Of a stretch of 14,903 bases of DNA, positions 1 through 4,771 are shown piece after piece. The notes beneath the pieces were generated by a model. It was given only the letters and a program-made list of their open reading frames with translations. It did not search any database and was not told the DNA's origin. This DNA is from Zoogloea sp. (GTDB lineage: Bacteria > Pseudomonadota > Gammaproteobacteria > Burkholderiales > Rhodocyclaceae), in assembly GCA_016790385.1 (NCBI GenBank), contig JAEUNV010000120.1, positions 1 through 14,903 of the forward strand, written 5' to 3'. Positions within the stretch are counted from its first letter, which is position 1; each line of letters starts with the position of its first letter. A program made the position numbers and the translations under genes.

Positions 1-425
1 CCCGCATCGGCCATCTTCGCCATAGGAAGGGCATAGATGTTTTCCGGTGCCATGATGGCGATGCGAAAGAGCAACGCCCAGCCCAGGGCCATCACCAGAT
101 TGGCAAACGGCCCCGCCGCCGCGACCCACAACATGTCGGCCTTGGGGTTGCGCAAGCGCCCGAAATTGACCGGCACAGGTTTCGCCCAGCCAAACAGCAT
201 GGCCGAACCGCTGGACAGCGCGCTCACGGCAACAATCAGCGCCGGCACAATGACCGTCCCCATCGGATCAATATGACGAAGCGGATTCAGGCTGATACGG
301 CCCGCCCTTTCAGCAGTCGAGTCGCCGAAATACCGTGCCGCATAGCCGTGCGCCGCCTCATGGAGGGTGATGGCGAAGAGCACGGGCAATGCCCAGATGG
401 TCAGGGTGGAGATGAGTTCTTGCAT
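1..425 (-). CDS. Site-2 protease family (M50) membrane metalloprotease, 3' end off the window
   Basis: The first 141 residues are visible and the frame runs open through base 1. The protein begins MQELISTLTIWALP and has a hydrophobic first helix that carries the zinc-binding HExxH motif as HEAAH (bases 348-362). An NPLRHIDPMGT segment and a NPKADMLWVAAAGPFANL segment follow. Both are typical of the short YwhC-like bacterial site-2 proteases, which are integral membrane zinc peptidases. Full-length members are usually a little over 200 residues, so roughly the last third is missing. The substrate cannot be told from sequence; no PDZ domain is seen in the visible part. It follows yciO after 67 nt on the same strand. 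The ATG at 425 was chosen because the family N-terminus aligns there, although no good Shine-Dalgarno precedes it. Confidence 0.88.
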   Translation of the reverse strand, partial: MQELISTLTIWALPVLFAITLHEAAHGYAARYFGDSTAERAGRISLNPLRHIDPMGTVIVPALIVAVSALSSGSAMLFGWAKPVPVNFGRLRNPKADMLWVAAAGPFANLVMALGWALLFRIAIMAPENIYALPMAKMADA

Positions 426-433
426 GAGTGACG

Positions 434-512
434 AGGCCGAAGGGGCGCGATTCTAGCAGAACGGGCAACGCATTCCCCTTCGGGAGCGTGTATCACAGGC
501 CGAAGGGCGCGA
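434..512 (-). repeat. Imperfect 17-nt direct repeat that brackets the yciO stop codon
   Basis: On the plus strand AGGCCGAAGGGCGCGA at 497-512 recurs as AGGCCGAAGGGGCGCGA at 434-450, one base longer. The first copy encodes the last residues of YciO, and the second lies just upstream of the M50 protease start. Between them CCCCTTCGG at 475-483 is complementary to the core of either copy. The RNA can therefore form 475-483 with 437-445 (9 bp) or 476-483 with 500-507 (8 bp), but not both. There is no T-run after either hairpin, so a plain terminator is unlikely. Confidence 0.6.
450..458 (-). promoter_or_regulatory. Candidate extended -10 promoter for the M50 protease gene
   Basis: Read on the minus strand the bases give TGCTAGAAT, an extended -10 (TG, one base, then TAGAAT, 5 of 6 to TATAAT). 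No convincing -35 lies 17-18 nt upstream (GGGGAA). Transcription would start near base 443, giving a leader of about 18 nt before the ATG at 425. This could give the protease gene expression independent of the upstream operon. The call rests only on motif similarity. Confidence 0.35.
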
Positions 513-1116
513 GGCTGCCCCGCCCTTCCCTCACCAGAACGGGCATTCCACTAGTGAGATCGATGACCGTTGTTGCCTCGCCACGGCACGGGCCAGCCTC
601 GATTACGAGGTCCACTTCCTTTTCCAGCCGGTCACGGATCTCCTCAGCGTCCGTGAGAGGGAATTCCTCGCCCGGCAGCAACAGGGTCGAACTCAGCAGG
701 GGCTCGCCAAGTTCCGCAAGCAGGGCGGAGACAACCGGATGATCGGGGATGCGCAGGCCAATGGATTTGCGCTTCGGGTGCAGTACGCGCCGTGGCAGCT
801 CCTTCGTGCCCTCAAGGATGAAGGTGTAAGGCCCGGGAGTGGTGGCTTTCAGGAGCCGGTACTGGCTGTTGTCCACCCGGGCGTAGGTAGCGATCTCGGA
901 GAGGTCTCGACACAGCAGCGTGAAATGGTGACGCTCATCAACGCCGCGGATGCGACGGATGCGGGCCAGAAGCGGATTGTCACCGGTGTGCCCTCCGAGG
1001 GCGTAGGCAGAGTCAGTGGGAAAAGCCACCAGACCACCGTCGCGCATGATCTGAGCCGCCTGTTTGATAAGGCGCGCCTGGGGCTGCTCCGCATGTAGAG
1101 AAAAGAACTGGGCCAT
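493..1116 (-). CDS. yciO: YciO-type L-threonylcarbamoyladenylate synthase family protein (YrdC/Sua5 domain)
   Basis: The 207-residue protein is a single YrdC/Sua5 domain and matches E. coli YciO in length and in nearly every conserved block. These are AFPTDSAYALG (31-41), the HHFTLLCRDLSE stretch (63-74), PGPYTFILEGTKELPRR (94-110), KRKSIGLRIPDHP (115-127) and LLSSTLLLPGEEF (140-152). Family members form threonylcarbamoyl-AMP from threonine, bicarbonate and ATP for the t6A37 modification of tRNA. YciO is a divergent paralogue that lacks the usual KxRP nucleotide-binding segment and the SxN motif of TsaC/Sua5. Its physiological role is therefore less certain than that of TsaC, and a separate TsaC is expected elsewhere. 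It starts 30 nt after the PHP gene, a neighbourhood also found in E. coli (rnm-yciO). The start matches the conserved MxQFF N-terminus. Confidence 0.93.
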   Translation of the reverse strand: MAQFFSLHAEQPQARLIKQAAQIMRDGGLVAFPTDSAYALGGHTGDNPLLARIRRIRGVDERHHFTLLCRDLSEIATYARVDNSQYRLLKATTPGPYTFILEGTKELPRRVLHPKRKSIGLRIPDHPVVSALLAELGEPLLSSTLLLPGEEFPLTDAEEIRDRLEKEVDLVIEAGPCRGEATTVIDLTSGMPVLVREGRGSLAPFGL

Positions 1117-1146
1117 GATTCAGGAAAGAACTACAGGAAGGATGTA

Positions 1147-1986
1147 TCACGTCAGGTGAGTCCACACTGGCGTCAGATCGGGAGGCAAAGGAGGGGCTCG
1201 GCCCAGATCAATTGGACTGTCTTCGGGGCCATGGAAATCGGACGCACGGGAGGCCATCAGCCCGAACTTGCGGGCCAGCCGGGCAAAAGCCAGAACCTGG
1301 CCTCCATCGTGCGCTCCGCAGGAAACCTCGATGGCGTCCCCACCCAGGTCCCGGAATCGGTCGAAGAGGATATCCATCTCCGCCTGGCTCAGTCGGTAGC
1401 GGCCCGGGTGGGCGATCACTGCAAGCCCGCCAGCCCCCTTGATCCAGCCCATCGCCTCTTCAAGGGTCGCCCACACATGCTCGACGTAACCGGGCTTGCC
1501 GCGGGCGAGATAGTGAAGGAAGACATCATGGACGTTCTTCGAGATCCCTATCTCAACCAGGTAACGGGCAAAATGGGCCCGGCTGACCAGGGAAGGGTTG
1601 CCCGCATAGCGCAGGGCACCCGCCAGTGCTCCACGGATGCCGATGCGTTCCAGTTCTGCGGCAATGCGCTCCGCGCGGCCGTCGCGCCCCCCCCGGACCT
1701 GGGCCAGGCCTGCGATCAGCGCCTCATTGGAGGGGTCGATCCCCAAGCCCACCACATGCAGGGTCTGATCCAACCACGAGACGGAAATCTCCACCCCCGG
1801 CACGAACCGGAGCCCGAGGTCCGCCGCCGCCCCCGCCGCCTCGGGCAAACCCAGCAACTCGTCATGATCGGTCAGGGCAAGCAGGTCAACCCCGTTGGCA
1901 TGGGCCCTGCGGACCACCTCTCGGGGCTGAAGCGTTCCGTCGGAGGCGGTGGAGTGGCAATGCAGATCTGCGTTGAGAACGTTCAT
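1147..1986 (-). CDS. rnm: PHP-domain 3',5'-nucleoside bisphosphate phosphatase / RNase AM (Rnm, YciV family)
   Basis: The 279-residue protein is a PHP-family metal-dependent phosphoesterase. Visible metal ligands are DLHCHSTASDG (His9, His11, Asp16), LTDHD (Asp40, His41), GVEIS (Glu66), His77, IAHPGRY (His193) and SDFHGPED (Asp250, His252), so the trinuclear metal site is complete. Known members remove the 3'-phosphate from nucleoside 3',5'-bisphosphates. The E. coli enzyme Rnm (YciV) also acts as a 5'-3' exonuclease that trims rRNA 5' ends and degrades short RNAs. It is a soluble cytoplasmic protein of the usual family length. It begins 11 nt after the alpha/beta hydrolase stop and precedes yciO by 30 nt, so the three are probably co-transcribed. 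The Shine-Dalgarno is weak (AAGAAA). Confidence 0.9.
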   Translation of the reverse strand: MNVLNADLHCHSTASDGTLQPREVVRRAHANGVDLLALTDHDELLGLPEAAGAAADLGLRFVPGVEISVSWLDQTLHVVGLGIDPSNEALIAGLAQVRGGRDGRAERIAAELERIGIRGALAGALRYAGNPSLVSRAHFARYLVEIGISKNVHDVFLHYLARGKPGYVEHVWATLEEAMGWIKGAGGLAVIAHPGRYRLSQAEMDILFDRFRDLGGDAIEVSCGAHDGGQVLAFARLARKFGLMASRASDFHGPEDSPIDLGRAPPLPPDLTPVWTHLT

Positions 1987-1997
1987 GGTTTCTTGGC

Positions 1998-2858
1998 CTA
2001 CAAGAAATTCTCGATGATCCGGGCCACTTCGCCCGGCTGGTCATGGTGCAGATTGTGTCCGCAATCCGGCAACCGGACTTCACGGAAATCCCGGAAGGCC
2101 GCACGCGCCTCGGCATGGGCGTCGTCGTCAACGCCAAGTCGGCGCCGCAATGCCGGCACATCGGGTTCAATCCAGAGCGTCGGCGCGCTCACCCGCCGCC
2201 AGCAGGCCAGAACCTCGGCTCGCCGATACAGCACCGGATTGACCCGCTTGTGGGCAGGATCGCCCGCCAGGCGGATTGCACCTCCGGAATCCGCCTCACC
2301 CAGGTGCCCGGCGAGAAAGCGTGCCCGTTCCACCGACAGACGCGGATTGTCGGACTGAAGCCGGGCTGCCAACGCCTCCTCGTCAGCATAGCCGCGAAAG
2401 ACCGCCGGCGCGGCCAGATCACGCAACCACTTCTCAAGGCGACCCGGAGCCTGCTCAGGCGAAGTATCGGCCAACCCGAAAGCATCCAGAGCGACAAGGC
2501 GTCGGACCCGGGCCGGACGAACCCCCGCGTAAATACAGGCAACATTTCCACCCAGGCTGTGACCCACCAGATTCACCGGTTGCTCCGGCGAAAAAAGGTC
2601 CAAGATCGCATCCAGATCGCCAAGATAATCGGGAAACCAGTAGGCATCGCCGCGCCATTCCGTCCTGCCAAAGCCGCGCCAGTCGGGCGCAATGACATGC
2701 CAGTCCGACGCCAGCGCGTCCACGATGAACTGAAAGGACGCGGACACATCCATCCAGCCGTGAAGCATGAAGATCCCGGGCGCTCCCGGCTCGCCCCACT
2801 CACGAAGGTGATAGCGCAAGCCACGGACAGACAGGAAACGGCTTCGGGAAGGCGTCAT
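1998..2858 (-). CDS. Alpha/beta-fold hydrolase, substrate unknown
   Basis: The 286-residue protein has the alpha/beta hydrolase layout. MLHGWMDVSASF (31-42) contains the oxyanion-loop HG motif, IAPDWRGFGRT (56-66) follows, the nucleophile elbow is GHSLGG with Ser101, and GHNLHH with His268 supplies the catalytic histidine near the C-terminus. The acid is probably Asp233 or Glu231 in LWIEPDVP. A helical cap of about 100 residues lies between strands 6 and 7 (about 135-225). There is no signal peptide, so it should be cytoplasmic. The fold covers esterases, thioesterases, epoxide hydrolases and others, and nothing here fixes the substrate. It is the first gene of the minus-strand block, divergent from the gcv operon. 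No Shine-Dalgarno precedes the ATG; see the promoter entry for a possible leaderless start. Confidence 0.88.
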   Translation of the reverse strand: MTPSRSRFLSVRGLRYHLREWGEPGAPGIFMLHGWMDVSASFQFIVDALASDWHVIAPDWRGFGRTEWRGDAYWFPDYLGDLDAILDLFSPEQPVNLVGHSLGGNVACIYAGVRPARVRRLVALDAFGLADTSPEQAPGRLEKWLRDLAAPAVFRGYADEEALAARLQSDNPRLSVERARFLAGHLGEADSGGAIRLAGDPAHKRVNPVLYRRAEVLACWRRVSAPTLWIEPDVPALRRRLGVDDDAHAEARAAFRDFREVRLPDCGHNLHHDQPGEVARIIENFL

Positions 2859-2865
2859 CCGTTCA

Positions 2866-2874
2866 AGTGTAACA
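2866..2874 (-). promoter_or_regulatory. Candidate extended -10 promoter for the hydrolase-rnm-yciO block
   Basis: The minus strand reads TGTTACACT, an extended -10 (TG, one base, TACACT). The hydrolase ATG at 2858 lies only 7 nt beyond it, so transcription would start at or next to the start codon. That agrees with the lack of any purine-rich ribosome binding site there. The -35 position (2889-2894) shows no consensus. Support is by motif only. Confidence 0.35.
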
Positions 2875-2879
2875 GACCC

Positions 2880-2908
2880 TTGCTCGGCTCGGCCCGCGAT
2901 GGTAAGGT
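2880..2908 (+). promoter_or_regulatory. Candidate sigma-70 promoter of the glycine riboswitch / gcv operon
   Basis: TTGCTC at 2880-2885 and TAAGGT at 2903-2908 are 17 nt apart, the ideal spacing for a sigma-70 promoter. Each hexamer matches only 3 of 6 consensus bases, but these include TTG of the -35 and the TA and final T of the -10. Transcription would begin near 2914-2915, exactly where the 5' strand of the first aptamer's P1 stem begins. That positional fit is the best argument for the call. Confidence 0.45.
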
Positions 2909-2914
2909 GCGCGC

Positions 2915-3000
2915 CGTCGTGTGGGAGAGTGTTCGCTTATTTTTCGCGAACCGCCGAAGGCGCAACCCCCGGAACCGCTCAGGCAAAAGGACCGCCGACG
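2915..3000 (+). ncRNA. Glycine riboswitch aptamer 1
   Basis: P1 can form from CGTCG (2915-2919) plus GTGG (2921-2924) with CCGC (2992-2995) plus CGACG (2996-3000), leaving T2920 bulged. GGGAGAGTG lies at 2923-2931. A hairpin GTTCGC/GCGAAC (2931-2936 with 2946-2951) encloses a T-rich loop. The conserved core CGCCGAAGGCGCAA follows at 2952-2965, then GCTCAGGCAAAAGGACCG (2977-2994), the 3' signature of the class. Confidence 0.92.
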
Positions 3001-3008
3001 TATCAACA

Positions 3009-3114
3009 ATCTGGAGAGTGATGCCGCCCGCCCACCGCGCGCTGGCCGCATCCACCGAAGGGGCACGCAGCCACAAGCACCACCGCTGCAATCTCTCAGG
3101 TACAAAGGACAGAT
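3009..3114 (+). ncRNA. Glycine riboswitch aptamer 2
   Basis: P1 is ATCTG (3009-3013) with CAGAT (3110-3114). GGAGAGTG lies at 3013-3020, and a stem GATGC/GCATC (3020-3024 with 3048-3052) encloses a GC-rich loop. The conserved CACCGAAGGGGCA at 3053-3065 and CTCTCAGGTACAAAGGAC at 3093-3110 complete the signature. The last two bases of P1 (3113-3114) are also the first two bases of the downstream terminator stem. Confidence 0.93.
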
Positions 3115-3157
3115 GGGGCCGAGGCGATATTCATGTCGCGTCGGCCCCATTGCTTTT
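3113..3157 (+). terminator. Riboswitch expression platform: intrinsic terminator hairpin
   Basis: ATGGGGCCGA (3113-3122) pairs perfectly with TCGGCCCCAT (3141-3150). After a G/G mismatch the stem continues as GCGA/TCGC (3124-3127 with 3136-3139) with an 8-nt loop. TGCTTTTATA follows, a short but usable T-run. The base of this stem shares 3113-3114 with aptamer 2 P1, so a glycine-stabilised P1 would compete with it. That fits a transcriptional ON switch. The imperfect T-run leaves a translational mechanism open, but the gcvT ribosome binding site at 3179-3182 is outside the hairpin. Confidence 0.72.
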
Positions 3158-3188
3158 ATACACTTGAACGATTGCTCCGGAGAACGCC

Positions 3189-4271
3189 ATGGCCCAACAC
3201 ACGCCCTTACACGCCACCCATGTTGCCGCGGGTGCCCGCATGGTGGACTTCGCCGGCTGGGACATGCCGGTCAACTACGGTTCCCAGATCGAGGAACATC
3301 ACGCCGTGCGTCGTGACGCAGGCATGTTCGACGTCTCCCACATGCTCGCCCTCGACCTAGAAGGTTCTGGTGCAAGAGCCTTCCTTCGCGGACTGATCGC
3401 CAACGATGTGGCCAAGCTCACCGAGCCGGGCAAGGCCCTGTATGCCTGCATGCTCAATGATCAGGGCGGTGTGATCGATGACCTGATCGTGTATTTTTTG
3501 TCCGATACCTCTTACCGTATCGTCGTCAATGCCGGCACGGCCGACAAGGATGTCGCCTGGATTCGGCAGCGCATGGCCGCCACCAACACCGCCGCAACGC
3601 TCAGCACACGCCGCGATCTGGCCATGATTGCCGTCCAGGGCCCCAATGCCCGTGCCCGGACGTGGGCCGCCATCCCCGGCACCGAAGGCGCATCCGCGGC
3701 GCTCAAGGTCTTCCAAGCCACCCAATTTGGCGACATCTTCATCGCCCGCACAGGCTACACCGGTGAAGACGGCTTCGAGCTGACCCTTCCGGCAACCAAG
3801 GCGGCCGCCATCTGGGCTGCCCTCGCCGCGGCCGGCGTCAAGCCTTGCGGTCTCGGCGCCCGCGACACGCTCCGCCTGGAAGCCGGCATGGCCCTTTACG
3901 GCAACGATATGGACGAAGGCGTGTCGCCGCTGGATGCCGGGCTGGCTTGGACGGTGGACTTCAAGGACGAAAGCCGGGATTTTGTCGGCAAGGCCGCTCT
4001 GGTCACCAACGGCCCCCGCCGGCAGACCATTGGCCTGATCCTTGTGGACAAGGGCATCCTGCGTTCGCACCAAAAGGTTTTTACCGCGCAGGGTGAGGGC
4101 GAAACCACCAGCGGTACATTCTCTCCCACCCTTGAACGATCGATCGCCATGGCGCGCCTGCCGCTTGGCGTGATGCCCGGCGATGCGGTCGAGGTGGACA
4201 TCCGTGGCAAGCGCCTAAAGGCGCTTGTCGTCAAAGCGCCCTTTGCCCGCAATGGCAAGGCCATGGTCTGA
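3189..4271 (+). CDS. gcvT: Glycine cleavage system T protein (aminomethyltransferase)
   Basis: The 360-residue protein is close to the 364 of E. coli GcvT and aligns end to end. It transfers the methylene carbon from aminomethyl-lipoyl-H protein to tetrahydrofolate, releasing ammonia and giving 5,10-methylene-THF. Visible family blocks are [14 protein letters not shown] (18-31), AGMFDVSHM (44-52), the catalytic aspartate region [11 protein letters not shown] (93-103), [11 protein letters not shown] (188-198) and [20 protein letters not shown] (221-240). The C-terminal barrel is intact through PFARNGKA. Start choice is clear: GGAG at 3179-3182 sits 6 nt before the ATG, directly after the riboswitch. 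It is the first gene of the T-H-P operon; gcvH follows 58 nt after the stop. Expression should respond to glycine through the leader. Confidence 0.97.
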   Translation: MAQHTPLHATHVAAGARMVDFAGWDMPVNYGSQIEEHHAVRRDAGMFDVSHMLALDLEGSGARAFLRGLIANDVAKLTEPGKALYACMLNDQGGVIDDLIVYFLSDTSYRIVVNAGTADKDVAWIRQRMAATNTAATLSTRRDLAMIAVQGPNARARTWAAIPGTEGASAALKVFQATQFGDIFIARTGYTGEDGFELTLPATKAAAIWAALAAAGVKPCGLGARDTLRLEAGMALYGNDMDEGVSPLDAGLAWTVDFKDESRDFVGKAALVTNGPRRQTIGLILVDKGILRSHQKVFTAQGEGETTSGTFSPTLERSIAMARLPLGVMPGDAVEVDIRGKRLKALVVKAPFARNGKAMV

Positions 4272-4329
4272 CGCCAGAATGGCAGAACTCCGAGATCAAC
4301 CCCTGCACTGAATTGAACAAGGACACGAC

Positions 4330-4707
4330 ATGAACACCCCCACCGAACTCCGCTATACCGCGTCCCACGAATGGGTTCGCACCGAGGCTGACGGCACCGT
4401 GACGGTTGGCATCACTGACCACGCCCAGGAAGCCCTCGGCGACGTGGTCTTTCTTGAACTGCCGGAGGCCGGCCGCAGCGTCGCCAAGGAAGAAGCCATC
4501 GCGGTGATCGAGTCGGTGAAGGCCGCCTCTGACATCTACGCCCCGGTTGCTGGAGAAATCCTTGCAACCAACGAGGCTGCCATCGACGCCCCCGAGTCGG
4601 TGAATGCGGACGCCTACGCGACCTGGCTGTTCAAGATCAAGCCGACCAACATCGCCGACGTGGACAGCCTGCTGGACGCCGCCGGCTACCAAGCCACCAT
4701 CGGCTGA
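4330..4707 (+). CDS. gcvH: Glycine cleavage system H protein (lipoyl carrier)
   Basis: The 125-residue protein carries the lipoyl arm that moves the aminomethyl group from the P to the T protein and is reoxidised by the L protein. The N-terminal [14 protein letters not shown] (9-22), [12 protein letters not shown] (27-38) and the lipoylation loop [14 protein letters not shown] with Lys64 are all diagnostic; E. coli uses the equivalent Lys65. The C-terminal block [14 protein letters not shown] is also typical. Length and domain are normal and nothing is missing. AAGGA lies 7 nt upstream of the ATG, a good ribosome binding site. It sits between gcvT and gcvP, the same order as in E. coli. Confidence 0.97.
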   Translation: MNTPTELRYTASHEWVRTEADGTVTVGITDHAQEALGDVVFLELPEAGRSVAKEEAIAVIESVKAASDIYAPVAGEILATNEAAIDAPESVNADAYATWLFKIKPTNIADVDSLLDAAGYQATIG

Positions 4708-4723
4708 ACATCAATTGCCCGAC

Positions 4724-4738
4724 GCGGGTGCGCCCCGC
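4724..4738 (+). other. Small GC hairpin in the gcvH-gcvP gap
   Basis: GCGGG (4724-4728) and CCCGC (4734-4738) flank TGCGC, a 5-bp hairpin inside the 64-nt gap. No T-run follows, so it is not a terminator. It could affect mRNA processing or ribosome access to gcvP, which otherwise has no visible Shine-Dalgarno. It may also be chance in GC-rich sequence. Confidence 0.3.
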
Positions 4739-4771
4739 CCCGCTGTCGCTGTCACCCTACCGAGTTTCCCC

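Larger units (their letters stand above)
2915..3150 (+). promoter_or_regulatory. Tandem glycine riboswitch with terminator-like expression platform
   Basis: The leader of gcvT contains two consecutive glycine aptamers followed by a strong hairpin. Each aptamer shows the class signature: GGAGAG near its 5' end, a CCGAAGG...GCA core and CTCAGG...AAAGGAC near its 3' end. Known tandem glycine riboswitches bind one glycine per aptamer and usually turn on gcv genes when glycine is abundant. The linker between the aptamers is only about 8 nt (3001-3008), which is normal for the tandem type. Its position just upstream of gcvT strongly supports the call. The aptamers and hairpin are listed separately. 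Confidence 0.95.

Noticed and set aside
1156..2358. 400-codon open frame on the plus strand
   Set aside because: It lies antisense to the PHP and alpha/beta hydrolase genes, spans their junction and has a composition typical of the opposite strand of GC-rich coding DNA. No domain is recognisable.
2043..3167. 374-codon plus-strand open frame that runs into the riboswitch
   Set aside because: It is antisense to the hydrolase and then crosses the promoter region and both glycine aptamers, which have clear RNA signatures. No family motif is seen.
4604..4771. 56-residue N-terminal extension of gcvP
   Set aside because: It overlaps the end of gcvH in another frame and is not part of the GcvP family N-terminus. 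The ATG at 4772 restores normal length.
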